NCBI GenBank assembly: GCA_018336035.1
Contig: JAGXRD010000098.1
Location: 70,001-134,000 of the forward strand
Direction of reading: 5' to 3'
Length of the DNA: 64,000 bases
Source: Alphaproteobacteria bacterium
GTDB taxonomy: Bacteria > Pseudomonadota > Alphaproteobacteria > Ferrovibrionales > Ferrovibrionaceae
Shown here: piece after piece, positions 51,203 to 60,243 of the stretch
How the letters are laid out: every line of letters starts with the position of its first letter
Position numbering within the stretch: position 1 is the first letter of the stretch
The notes under the pieces: generated by a model
Told to the model about the DNA's origin: nothing
Databases searched by the model: none
Seen by the model: the letters and a program-made list of their open reading frames with translations, nothing else
Translations under genes and position numbers: made by a program

Positions 51203-52284
51203 GGGTCGATCTGCTCGTCTTTTGCATAGTCGCGATTACTTGCTCGCCCGACCAAATCCCACAGGCGGATGGGGGCGAGGCCGGTTCCGGGGCGTTTCAC
51301 GTCGAAATGGTCTATCTCAAAGCGGGTGCCAGCCGCGATATGCTTTGCTGCAACGATGCTGCGCCGCGCAATGGAGCGGTTGTCCAGTTCGGATGGCTGC
51401 GGTCGCTTTTCGCCATCGCCAAGTGCCAGCTCAATTTCGCGGATGCCCTGGATCATGCGGGTCAGCTCTTCCGGCTCGAGCGATGCTTTATGATCCGGGC
51501 CGGGCAGATTGCGGTCGAGCGTGAAGTGTTTTTCAACGACGCGTGCGCCGCAGGCGACGGCTGCAATCGCGGCGTTGATTCCAGCTGTATGGTCTGAGAA
51601 TCCTGTCGGCAGGCCGAAATGTTCAGCAAGTTGGCCAATCGCCCGCAAATTGGTGTGAGACATGGGGGCGGGGTATTCCGTGGTGCAATGGAGCAGGGTG
51701 ACCCGGGACTTCAGAAGAGCGGCATGGTGCCGTCTGGCATGGCTGAATCCAGTATTGCCGGGATTGGCATCCTTGGATTCTCCATAGCCGAAAGCCAGAA
51801 CATCAAGGGCTTCTTCGATATCTTCGATACTGCTCATCCCAGTGGAGAGGATCACCGGCAGGTCGTGGCGTGCGGCCTGCAGCAGAATGGGGGCGTTCGT
51901 CAGGTCGCCCGAGCCGATCTTCAAAACCGGAAGTTTCAGGTCGGCAGCCAGGAAATCCAGGCTCGCTGCATCGAAGGGCGTGGAAAGGAATATCACGCCG
52001 CACTCATGGCAACGGCGCATCAGCGCATGATGTGCGGACCGATCCAACTCGAGCCGGCGCAGCATCTCGTGCTGAGTCTCGCTTTCCCCGGTCCGGGCGA
52101 CCTGATAGGCGGCCTTCGGGGCGTTGCCGGTAACAAGCGCATCGGCGCGGAAAGTCTGGAATTTGACGGCGTCGGCTCCGGCCGTGGCGGCGGCATCAAC
52201 CAGCGCCAAAGCCGCTTCAAGGCTGCCGTTATGGTTGACGCCAGCCTCGGCGATGACGAAGACATGCTCAGGGAGATGCCACAT
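51187..52284 (-). CDS. legI: N,N'-diacetyllegionaminate synthase
   Basis: This 365-aa NeuB-family enzyme has VIAEAGVNHNG and VKFQTFRAD and a C-terminal SAF domain (about 290-350). It condenses a hexose derivative with phosphoenolpyruvate. It is a different subfamily from pseI. The start overlaps the legG stop by 17 bases; legI and neuD also overlap. NeuB proper is hard to exclude, but legB/legC/ptm neighbours favour legionaminic acid. Confidence 0.88.
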   Translation of the reverse strand: MWHLPEHVFVIAEAGVNHNGSLEAALALVDAAATAGADAVKFQTFRADALVTGNAPKAAYQVARTGESETQHEMLRRLELDRSAHHALMRRCHECGVIFLSTPFDAASLDFLAADLKLPVLKIGSGDLTNAPILLQAARHDLPVILSTGMSSIEDIEEALDVLAFGYGESKDANPGNTGFSHARRHHAALLKSRVTLLHCTTEYPAPMSHTNLRAIGQLAEHFGLPTGFSDHTAGINAAIAAVACGARVVEKHFTLDRNLPGPDHKASLEPEELTRMIQGIREIELALGDGEKRPQPSELDNRSIARRSIVAAKHIAAGTRFEIDHFDVKRPGTGLAPIRLWDLVGRASNRDYAKDEQIDPCLLT

Positions 52285-53461
52285 GGTCAGGCCCCCAGTT
52301 TTGCAGATCGACGAAACGCTTGCGACTCAATTCCTCCAGCGACCAGCTCTTCAGCACGGCATGTATTTTTTCTGCTGCTCCACCCTTGCCGTAAGGAGGG
52401 ATCGCCTCTTTTGCGCGGTTGCGGAAGTCAGTCGACATGGCAAGGCGGATCGCGTCGGCGATGGCATCCCCATCCGTCGCGCAATCGATGATCGACGTAG
52501 CCTTCAATCGGCCTGTCTGACGATCGCCGATGTTTACGGCGGGGACGCCGAGGGCCGGTGCTTCGATAATGCCGGACGACGAATTCCCGACCATGACATC
52601 CGCATGGCGCAATAATGAAAGATAGCGGTGCGCCCCCAGCGAGGCGAACAGTTTCGCGCGCTTGCCGTTCCTGCTGACCCAATCTTCGATCATCAGGTTT
52701 ATAGTCCGCCCACCGGGATCCGCATTGGCCTTGGTCAGGGCGATGAAGGCCTCTGGGAAAGCATCCAGCGCAGTCAGGAGTGCGGCGCAGCCCGCCTCGG
52801 AGGACACCGCAGTAGCGGTCTCCGGGTGGTAGGTGGCAAGGATGAGCGGATGTTGCCAGGCGAAGTCCAGTTCATCCTTCAGTCGGTGCTGCTCGATAGG
52901 TTGCATGTCGTTAATATTATCGATGCCCAGCGCGCCCGTGGCGAAAACATGATCCTCGGGCTCACCCATCTGCACAATGCGACGGCGATAGCTCTCCGCT
53001 GCAGGGAAATGCAGATGTGCCATCTTGGTCACCGCATGGCGTATCGCATCGTCCACTGCCCCTTCCGTGATCTCCCCCCCATGGATATGCGCAATCGGAA
53101 TCCTAAGTAGCAGGCAAGCCGATGAGACAGCCAAAAGCTCGACCCGGTCGCCGAGAACCACGACAAGCTGCGGCTTGAGCCTATTCAGGGCTTCGGCAAT
53201 GGCGCTGGTGCCCTCCCCCAGTGCCTGGGCGGTCTGCAGGTGGTCGCCGCCGTCAACAGGCAGCGCCACTTTGATCGGAATGAATCCGTCGTTTTCAATT
53301 TCCCGATAGGTCAGGCCGAAATCGGGGTTTAGGTGCATCGCAGTCGCCAGGACTTGCAGTTCGATTGCTGGGTCTGCCTTTAGGCGGCGCAAAAGCCCCG
53401 ATAGCAGGCCATACTCGGCCCTCGAACCGGTCACCACGCATATCCGGCGCGACTGCGTCAT
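52268..53461 (-). CDS. legG: Hydrolysing NDP-sugar 2-epimerase, LegG/NeuC-type
   Basis: This 397-aa GT-B-fold enzyme begins VVTGSRAEYGLL (NeuC/LegG hallmark), with HIHGGEITEGAVDD and VGNSSSGIIEAP in the C-terminal domain. It hydrolyses and 2-epimerises the NDP-sugar to 2,4-diacetamido-mannose. Its start overlaps the legC stop by 4 bases. NeuC would accept UDP-GlcNAc; the leg context suggests the GDP-linked bacillosamine derivative. Confidence 0.88.
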   Translation of the reverse strand: MTQSRRICVVTGSRAEYGLLSGLLRRLKADPAIELQVLATAMHLNPDFGLTYREIENDGFIPIKVALPVDGGDHLQTAQALGEGTSAIAEALNRLKPQLVVVLGDRVELLAVSSACLLLRIPIAHIHGGEITEGAVDDAIRHAVTKMAHLHFPAAESYRRRIVQMGEPEDHVFATGALGIDNINDMQPIEQHRLKDELDFAWQHPLILATYHPETATAVSSEAGCAALLTALDAFPEAFIALTKANADPGGRTINLMIEDWVSRNGKRAKLFASLGAHRYLSLLRHADVMVGNSSSGIIEAPALGVPAVNIGDRQTGRLKATSIIDCATDGDAIADAIRLAMSTDFRNRAKEAIPPYGKGGAAEKIHAVLKSWSLEELSRKRFVDLQNWGPDHVASP

Positions 53462-54633
53462 GAGGCGGCAAGCCTCGGACTGCTGGGCAGGCAGACCACG
53501 CATGCCTGAAGATTTTCCGACACCGCAAGAGACGAGCTGCGCGGAGCATCGGCAAACATCGGCAGCTGATGCATCAGATCCCAGAGCGGGCGCGCCATGA
53601 TTCCGGCGGCGTGCAGCGATTCAAGCAGCCTATCCCGCAGATCGGGACTGGGGAGACGAATGGCATTGAGCCAGTAGTTGCTGCGCGTTCCTGCCGGCTC
53701 AGAAACGAAGGAGATGCCAGGCAGCTTCTGGCAGGCCGCCTGGTAAGCTTCGGCCAGCCGGCGCTTGCGGTCCACAAAGGAGTGCAGCTTATCCAGCTGT
53801 GCAATCCCGAGTGCCGCATTCAGATTCGGCATTCGGTAGTTGTAACCCACTTCATCATGCTGGAACGCCCAGCGGTGTGGCTTCTTTGCCGTCGTCGTGA
53901 TGTGGCGAAGGCGGTCGGCCATGTCATCATCGTCGGTCAGTATTGCGCCGCCGCCGCCTGTCGTGACGATCTTGTTGCCATTGAAGCTGAGTACAGACAA
54001 CTGGCCAAAGGCTGCTGCGGGTCGGTTATCGCGCAAGCTGCCCAGGGACTCCGTGGAATCGACGATCAGCGGCAGGCCATATTCTGCAGCGACATCGGAA
54101 AGACGATCATCCCGTGTGGGATGTCCCAGTACGTGGACCGGGAGGATGGCGGCGATGCGGCCACCTGTCTTGCGGTTATATATGCCGTTGGCGCGAGACT
54201 CGGCAATCTGGCTCAGATGCTGTCGCAGCGCCTCTGGATCCATGCCCAGTGTATCGCTGTCAGAGTCCACCAGATGAGGCGTGGCGGAACAATATGAAAC
54301 GGCATTTGCTGTCGCGGCAAAGGTAAGAGTCGGGATCAGGACTTCGTCATTGGCGCGGACGCCGGCAACGAGCAGGGCGGCATGCAGGGCCGCTGTTCCC
54401 GACACCGTGGCGATCGCGTGTTTGCGGCTGCAAGTAGCGGCAAGCCTGTCCTCGAACTCGCGAACCTGTGGACCAGCATAGGAAACCCAACCGCTGTCGA
54501 GGCAAGCCAGCAGCATTTCGCGTTCGCGAGCGTCGAACTCAGGTTCGTGCAAGGCGGCAGGCGGCCCGCCGTCCGGAAGAACCTTCCGCAGCTCGGAGAC
54601 GATGAGGCCGATGTCAGAAGTATCAGATGACAT
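53458..54633 (-). CDS. legC: LegC-type aminotransferase
   Basis: This 391-aa PLP enzyme of the DegT/DnrJ/EryC1 family has the cofactor lysine K221 in SFNGNKIVTTGGGG and GYNYRMPNLNAALG. The N-terminal extension (about 25 residues) fits LegC. It aminates the 4-keto sugar made by LegB. It overlaps legB by 11 bases. The other aminotransferase in the window (pseC) differs in its lysine motif. Confidence 0.9.
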   Translation of the reverse strand: MSSDTSDIGLIVSELRKVLPDGGPPAALHEPEFDAREREMLLACLDSGWVSYAGPQVREFEDRLAATCSRKHAIATVSGTAALHAALLVAGVRANDEVLIPTLTFAATANAVSYCSATPHLVDSDSDTLGMDPEALRQHLSQIAESRANGIYNRKTGGRIAAILPVHVLGHPTRDDRLSDVAAEYGLPLIVDSTESLGSLRDNRPAAAFGQLSVLSFNGNKIVTTGGGGAILTDDDDMADRLRHITTTAKKPHRWAFQHDEVGYNYRMPNLNAALGIAQLDKLHSFVDRKRRLAEAYQAACQKLPGISFVSEPAGTRSNYWLNAIRLPSPDLRDRLLESLHAAGIMARPLWDLMHQLPMFADAPRSSSLAVSENLQACVVCLPSSPRLAAS

Positions 54634-55627
54634 ACTGCCCCACCCTGTAACGCGCCAGGTTCTCGCCTTTACAGAACCAGTCTGCGGTTTCCTTCAGCCC
54701 GCGGCGCAGGCCTTCGCGGTCGCCGTAGCCGGGGCGCCATCCCAGCAGTTCGGCAGCCTTCGTATTGTCGGCCCAGAGCCGTTCGACTTCGCTCTTGGCT
54801 GGGCGCAGGCGTTCCTCATCGCAGACGATTTCGATCTCGGCATTCATCACATCGGCGATAAGCTTTGCAGTTTCACCAATCGAAACCTCATAATTGCTAC
54901 CGATATTGATGACAGTACCTGTCGCCATCTCCGACTTTAGGGCAGCGATGAAGCCGGCAACGGTATCGCTGACGTAGTTGAAATCCCGGGTCGGCGAGAC
55001 TGCACCGAGGCGGATGCGTCGCTGCCCTGCGGCAATTTGCGAGATGATGGTCGGGATCACAGCGCGTGCGGATTGTCGGGGACCATAGGTATTGAACGGC
55101 CGAATTACCGAGACTGGCAGATCGAACGAGCTATGGAAGGAGAGGGCCAGCTGATCGGCGCCTATTTTCGTGGCGGAATAGGGAGACTGTCCTTGGAGAG
55201 GGTGCTCTTCGGTGATCGGCACGAAGCGCGCCGTGCCATAGACCTCACTGGTCGATGTGTGGATCACCTTGCCCAGGCCGAGGTCGCGTGCCGCCTGCAG
55301 CACATTCAACGTGCCGGTGATATTTGTCCCGACATAGGCATCGGGTGCGCGGTAAGAGAAGGGAATGGCGATCAGGGCGGCGAGATGGAGCACGGCATCA
55401 CAACCCTGCATGGCCTCGCGGACAAAGGCCGCATCGCGGATATCACCAGCGCGCACTTCCAGCGCGGCTTTGATCTCCGGCGCCGAATGGTCCAGCCAGC
55501 CCCAGCTGTCGAAGGAATTATAATAGACGAAGGCGCGTACGTCGTAGTTCTGACGAACCAGGGTTTCGACCAGATGCGAACCGATGAAGCCATCGGCACC
55601 CGTCACCAATATCTTGCCTTTGGCCAC
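54623..55627 (-). CDS. legB: LegB-type NDP-sugar 4,6-dehydratase
   Basis: This 334-aa short-chain dehydrogenase has GADGFIGSHL, STSEVYG and YSATKIGAD with the RPFNTYGPRQSARA segment, characteristic of LegB. It produces the retained-C5 4-keto-6-deoxy sugar, unlike PseB. A GTG start at 55627 follows GGGGGCGAGG. First step of the legionaminic acid set. Nine bases separate it from the unknown gene upstream. Confidence 0.9.
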   Translation of the reverse strand: MAKGKILVTGADGFIGSHLVETLVRQNYDVRAFVYYNSFDSWGWLDHSAPEIKAALEVRAGDIRDAAFVREAMQGCDAVLHLAALIAIPFSYRAPDAYVGTNITGTLNVLQAARDLGLGKVIHTSTSEVYGTARFVPITEEHPLQGQSPYSATKIGADQLALSFHSSFDLPVSVIRPFNTYGPRQSARAVIPTIISQIAAGQRRIRLGAVSPTRDFNYVSDTVAGFIAALKSEMATGTVINIGSNYEVSIGETAKLIADVMNAEIEIVCDEERLRPAKSEVERLWADNTKAAELLGWRPGYGDREGLRRGLKETADWFCKGENLARYRVGQYVI

Positions 55628-55636
55628 CCTCGCCCC

Positions 55637-57226
55637 CTAGAACAGCTCGAGAAAAGCATTATCGCCAGCCATATCGCACGCGGCTTCGATATGGCCGGCA
55701 AGTTGATGCCAGTCGGTCTGGGCCCGATTGTTCGCGTCATACCAGCCCGGGATGAAGCGGATACGACGTGCCAACAGATTTCCTGCTACTGGATTCGGCG
55801 GGCAGTGTCCGAATTCGAAGGTGAGAACCGGCTTCCCAGACAGCAGGACCTCTTGCAGGACCGTGGTGTGCAAGTAGTCGAGAATTATGATGTCGGCGTT
55901 GCCCAGTGCTTCCGTAAAAGATCCGGTGGCGGGTGCGACACCTAGGACACGTTGGAAATTTTCCGGTGGCGGAGAGGTCGAGTCCGGATGCGCCCGCATC
56001 TGCACATCATGACCGAGGGATTGGCATTGGGCGAAAAGGCGCGCCTGCCAGTCGGCCGCGACCACGTCAAACTCAATGGGCGTGATTGGAAGCTTTTCGC
56101 CACGATACTGGTTGGCGATGAATACTATTCTCTGACGCGCGGTCGTTCCGGCCCGAGGGCATTGCAGGGGGGCGTTGGTAGAAATTTTTACCGAAGTGAC
56201 TTCGGGCCAGGTCGTGCATAGACGGAAGTCGTCGCGCCGTTGCAGCTTGTATCCCTCCGCCTGCTTCGGGCTGAAAGTCACGAATGTGTCGGGCGTGGTG
56301 AATTCGGTAAGATTGGTGTCCGGGAGGCCGAACAGTCCCAGTCCGGAGCCGTGATCATGGCTCCAGACCTGGCCGCCAGTGCGTCGCGTCGCCATGTGGA
56401 GGATACGTCGGAAGATATAACCGCCGGAACCTGTCCATAGCCGCGCGGGTAGCAATTTCGGGTGCCGCAGCAGCCACCGCAGGTACCAGCGGCAGATCGG
56501 GGCTGCGGCATTCAGCCAGTTTTCCAGGTGGCGTAGCAAGGTCGCAGGAAGCTCATCGCCGTTGAGCGCAGCCGCATCGACAAGAATCTGTGTGGTCTGC
56601 GCCACTGTGTCTGCATGCAGCGCATGGTCTGCAAGGCTGTTTGGTAGCGCATCACTGGCATCCCCGAACCAATGCCTCAAAGACACAAGGGCGGGCTTTT
56701 CGCCGACAGAATCGGCATGTTGGCGGATGAGATGTGAAGCATTGGTGGTGATGATGCGGTTACGGAAATCAACCACCTGCGGCCAGGTCCAGGACATGCC
56801 GTCGTCCTGCATCAGGCCGATAAGAGGACGAAGCAGGGCGCGCCACGTCGAGGCTGGAAAGCGATTGCGAAGGAAATCGATTCGGTCGCGCTTAGGTTGC
56901 CAGATCGCTGGATCGTCGTAAGCGGCTCCGTTCAGCCAGGGCGCAACGACCTGCTCCCCCCTTTGCGCGAACCGCCGCATCAAAATGGCGGCATACCAGC
57001 CGCGCATTGCCTCCTGGACGAATTCCATGGCCAGTATGGCGAGCAAGTCGCCTTCTTCGTCGTGACGGTCAATCCTTTCGCGCACGACAGCCGCGTAGGA
57101 GCCGATCAGGTGATCCCGGAACTTAGCCTGCTCTTTCCAGGAAATGGGCCAGGTGAAATCCTTGAGACCGTCGGCACTGACATCGAGGCTCTGGATGTCG
57201 AGGGACCGGAGACGACGGATCATCAT
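55637..57226 (-). CDS. Putative surface-carbohydrate transferase, GT-B-like, unassigned
   Basis: This 529-aa protein has an N-terminal helical region of about 200 residues that I do not recognise, then a C-terminal half with VWSHDHGSGLG, FIANQYRGE, RAHPDST and DYLHTTVLQEVLLSGKPVLTF. This pattern recalls capsule and CDP-glycerol transferases with a GT-B fold. It starts ATGATG overlapping the ABC exporter stop by 4 bases. A nonulosonic acid transferase would be a fitting role. Confidence 0.7.
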   Translation of the reverse strand: MMIRRLRSLDIQSLDVSADGLKDFTWPISWKEQAKFRDHLIGSYAAVVRERIDRHDEEGDLLAILAMEFVQEAMRGWYAAILMRRFAQRGEQVVAPWLNGAAYDDPAIWQPKRDRIDFLRNRFPASTWRALLRPLIGLMQDDGMSWTWPQVVDFRNRIITTNASHLIRQHADSVGEKPALVSLRHWFGDASDALPNSLADHALHADTVAQTTQILVDAAALNGDELPATLLRHLENWLNAAAPICRWYLRWLLRHPKLLPARLWTGSGGYIFRRILHMATRRTGGQVWSHDHGSGLGLFGLPDTNLTEFTTPDTFVTFSPKQAEGYKLQRRDDFRLCTTWPEVTSVKISTNAPLQCPRAGTTARQRIVFIANQYRGEKLPITPIEFDVVAADWQARLFAQCQSLGHDVQMRAHPDSTSPPPENFQRVLGVAPATGSFTEALGNADIIILDYLHTTVLQEVLLSGKPVLTFEFGHCPPNPVAGNLLARRIRFIPGWYDANNRAQTDWHQLAGHIEAACDMAGDNAFLELF

Positions 57227-59004
57227 GCCAGCACCCCGACCGTCTGCAGTCTGGCTCGGCCGTTCTCAAGTTCATAGACCTGGTGAGCACTACGAACAAT
57301 CGCAGTCTGATGTGATATCGCCAGGATGGTAATTTCCTGCGACAGTTGGCGCAGCGTCTGACAGATTTCGTCTTCGGTGGCTGGATCCAGGGCGGTGGTC
57401 GCCTCATCTAGCACCAACAGTCGCGGCTGGCGCACCAAGGCCCGGGCGATGGCAATTCGTTGGCGCTGTCCACCAGATAGATGCTGGGCGCGATCGCCCG
57501 CAACGGTATGAATGCCATCGGGCAGACTACTGACGAAATCCCAGGCTCCCGCGGCCCGCAGGGCAACTTCGGCTTCTTCCGCGCCCAGATTCGAGTCGCC
57601 CAGCGTTACATTGAGCAGGATCGAGCCGGCGAACAGCGTGGTTTCCTGTGGCACGTAGCCGATCATCTCGCGCCAAGCGTGTAAATCTATATCCCCGAGG
57701 GAAACATCATCAATGCAAATTGTGCCGTGCTGGGGTCGATACAAACCGATGACCAGATCGGCAATTGTCGTCTTGCCGGTGCCTGACGGGCCGACGATAG
57801 CAGTGATGCGGTTGGCTGGAATGGACAGGGACAGGTTTGTCAGAATCGGCCGGTCACCATGGGCAAAGGTGACGCCTGCGAGGGTAATCGCGGTCTTCAG
57901 GCGCGGGGGATTTTGGCCCTTGGTTTGTTCGGTAGCGGCCTTTGCGCGGCCGGTGGCGTCGAGCAGCGACCATAAGGCGCTTTCACCAGCCACCATGGAC
58001 TGGGCAATCTTCTGAACGCCGCCGATGGCTTGGACTGCTCGCCAGAAGAGCAGGGCAAGAACCATGACCTCGACCAGCGGAATATTGAAAAATGTCAGGG
58101 TGACATACAGGCCTGCGGCCATTGCGATAGTGGCGATCGGCTCTTGGAGAGCGCGAACTGCCGTGTTGGCCACCACCTGCCGTTCAAGAGCGCGATTGAG
58201 GCCGGAGGTCTCTTGCTCCAGCAGGGGCAGAAAGCGCTTCTCAAAAGCCATCGCCTTGATGGCCTTGATACCCTGAAGCGCATCTATGAAACGACTCAGG
58301 AGCAACTTAAGGGATTCTGTCTGGGCCGCCCCGCCACTGCGCGCCATTCGGGTGCCCCAACTCAGCGCAACACTCATGATCAGGCCGGTGGTGATCGCAG
58401 CCAGAGCGACCAGCGGTAAGACCAGGAATGCCGCGCCGACGTAAACAATAACCTGGATCAGTGTGACGAGTAGTGTCACGCCATAGAAAATCGCATTCGC
58501 GGCACGCTCCGGTTCATTGCCAATTGTATTGGCCAGTTGCCCGGGAGGATGACTGGTGAAGTAGCTCCATCGGGCCGTCAGCATGCTGTGAATGAAATCG
58601 CGCCGTAAGTCCGTTTGTACGCGGGCCATGGTGTAGCCGACATACTTCATGCCGAGCCATGTTAAAGCCGACTTAAGCAGTACGGTCAGCACCATGAAGA
58701 CGAGCAGCCCCCCCAGACTCGGGGAAAGGCCGATACTGGTCAGGAAGCCGGTAAATGTCGTGACAATGTGATTTCCTGCGCCGCTCTGTCCCGTCGCAAT
58801 ATTCAGCAATGGCAGTAATGTCAGGATGCCGATGCCTTCAAGAATATTTGCAATCAGCAGGCTGCCGATCACTGTCGCCGAAGCATACGGATAGCGATTG
58901 AAAAAGAACTGCATGACCCGCCCCAGGTCGCGCAGGGGCAGGCGCCGCTTCAAGGCTGCGATAAAGCTGGCGCGCGGCGTAAGGGGCGGGGATTCAATAG
59001 TCAT
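57223..59004 (-). CDS. ABC exporter with fused membrane and ATPase domains
   Basis: This 593-aa half-transporter has about six membrane helices (about 40-340) and a C-terminal ATPase with Walker A GPSGTGKTT (405-413), signature LSGGQ (509-513) and Walker B LLVLDEAT. It resembles MsbA and PglK, lipid and lipid-linked oligosaccharide flippases. No Wzx or Wzy is in the window, so this may be the glycan flippase. The ATG at 59004 overlaps the radical SAM gene by 11 bases. Confidence 0.9.
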   Translation of the reverse strand: MTIESPPLTPRASFIAALKRRLPLRDLGRVMQFFFNRYPYASATVIGSLLIANILEGIGILTLLPLLNIATGQSGAGNHIVTTFTGFLTSIGLSPSLGGLLVFMVLTVLLKSALTWLGMKYVGYTMARVQTDLRRDFIHSMLTARWSYFTSHPPGQLANTIGNEPERAANAIFYGVTLLVTLIQVIVYVGAAFLVLPLVALAAITTGLIMSVALSWGTRMARSGGAAQTESLKLLLSRFIDALQGIKAIKAMAFEKRFLPLLEQETSGLNRALERQVVANTAVRALQEPIATIAMAAGLYVTLTFFNIPLVEVMVLALLFWRAVQAIGGVQKIAQSMVAGESALWSLLDATGRAKAATEQTKGQNPPRLKTAITLAGVTFAHGDRPILTNLSLSIPANRITAIVGPSGTGKTTIADLVIGLYRPQHGTICIDDVSLGDIDLHAWREMIGYVPQETTLFAGSILLNVTLGDSNLGAEEAEVALRAAGAWDFVSSLPDGIHTVAGDRAQHLSGGQRQRIAIARALVRQPRLLVLDEATTALDPATEDEICQTLRQLSQEITILAISHQTAIVRSAHQVYELENGRARLQTVGVLA

Positions 59005-60094
59005 TATCGTTGATCTGCATGCGGCGGCGGGCGGCGAATAACCAGGGCGCGACACGTCTCAGGTAGTCAACCAGAATACGCTTCGGGTTTTCAGCTATAA
59101 ATTGCTCGACCGGCGTGTAGCGGGTACAGGTCTTGCAGACCTCGGGCAGATCGCCATTCAACCAATCGCTACGATATTTTGCTAGGCGCTCGCCCTGCCA
59201 TATTTCCTGCAGCGACTGCTCCTTGATGTTGCCGATTTTGATTTCGCTTTCGAGATCGGTGCAGATGCAGGCACCGACATTGCCATCGGCTAGCACGTGC
59301 AACCGGCGATACAGTTCGAAGCAGGGCGATTTCTTTTTGACTGAAACCGGCAGGCATTCAGAAATCTCACAGCCGGTGGGAAGGTCCTCTTCCTGGATGC
59401 GGCCTGACCAGGCATCATAGCTCTCCAGAAATGAGATATTGCTGCCGCCAAACAGGTCTTCGAACCGCCGATATTCTTCGGTTTGTTTCCAGTCGGCCTC
59501 ATCACGCGCAATCCGCAAGTGCAATGTGATTAGGACTGGCGATCCCAGTTCCTTGTTACGCCGGCCGATCGCATCAATGTTGCGAACAACAGTTTCGTAC
59601 TTGTCCTTGCCGTAATAGTGCTTGTAGCCTTCACGGCTGCCAATATAGGTCGAGATTGCCAGACGCGTGAGGCCAGAGGTCAGCAACTCGTCCAAGCCGA
59701 AGCGATGCAGAAGGATGCCGTTCGTGTAAAGCATTGCCGATGTGATCGATGGCTGGGCCCGGGCATGGCGAATTTTGCGAATGATATGCTTGTCGACCAG
59801 CGGATCGCCGACAGTGGGGGTGAAATTGATCGAGCCGCCGCCATTGTCGGCAAACTCACGGATCGCCTTCTCGTACAACTCCCACTCCATCACGGTCTTG
59901 CGCCGCTCCATGAAGCGATAGCCGCAGAAGGTACAGTCCGCATTGCAGATGTTGGTGGTTTCGACGCCGAAATTGATGAAACGGGATTCCATCAGTCGCC
60001 GATAGACGGCGACGGGTACCATGCGCGCGGCTTTGTCGATGAGCCGCGTTCGCAGTGTGAACAATGGGTTTCGGACTAACTTTTTGCGCCGCAT
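58994..60094 (-). CDS. Radical SAM/SPASM protein near the ABC exporter
   Basis: This 366-aa protein has CNADCTFCGY (C50, C54, C57) for the radical SAM cluster and a SPASM-type C-terminal region (CFELYRR, GACICTDL, CKTCTRY). An ATG at 60094 is preferred over GTG at 60109. It is the first gene after a 149-base gap with a good sigma-70-like promoter. The substrate is unknown; lipid-linked sugar modification would fit the flippase next to it. It is not closely similar to the radical SAM protein at 18080. Confidence 0.86.
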   Translation of the reverse strand: MRRKKLVRNPLFTLRTRLIDKAARMVPVAVYRRLMESRFINFGVETTNICNADCTFCGYRFMERRKTVMEWELYEKAIREFADNGGGSINFTPTVGDPLVDKHIIRKIRHARAQPSITSAMLYTNGILLHRFGLDELLTSGLTRLAISTYIGSREGYKHYYGKDKYETVVRNIDAIGRRNKELGSPVLITLHLRIARDEADWKQTEEYRRFEDLFGGSNISFLESYDAWSGRIQEEDLPTGCEISECLPVSVKKKSPCFELYRRLHVLADGNVGACICTDLESEIKIGNIKEQSLQEIWQGERLAKYRSDWLNGDLPEVCKTCTRYTPVEQFIAENPKRILVDYLRRVAPWLFAARRRMQINDNDY

Positions 60095-60188
60095 TTCCAG
60101 CCCGATCACGGGGACGGTCGGTCGATCTCAGGCGCTGCACTACAGGCACAAAAACCTTTGATCGAACAAGGAAATTTATGGAGCGCAG

Positions 60189-60216
60189 CTTATATCGTTC
60201 AGATGATGAACGTCAA
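60189..60216 (-). promoter_or_regulatory. Sigma-70-like promoter for leftward transcription
   Basis: Reading leftward, TTGACG (60211-60216) and TATAAG (60189-60194) are separated by 16 bases, each one mismatch from consensus. The expected start is about 85-90 bases before the radical SAM ATG. It is the best promoter visible in the glycan cluster and would drive the ABC exporter and leg genes. Confidence 0.55.
60196..60212. promoter_or_regulatory. Palindrome with GTTCA-N5-TGAAC, copy 2, inside the promoter spacer
   Basis: CGTTCAGATGATGAACG has 6-base arms around GATGA and fills the space between the -35 and -10 elements. The inner GTTCA-N5-TGAAC matches the palindrome at 27516. This position suits a repressor. 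Confidence 0.5.
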
Positions 60217-60243
60217 GTCAGCGGTTCTTGCCGGGCAACAATA

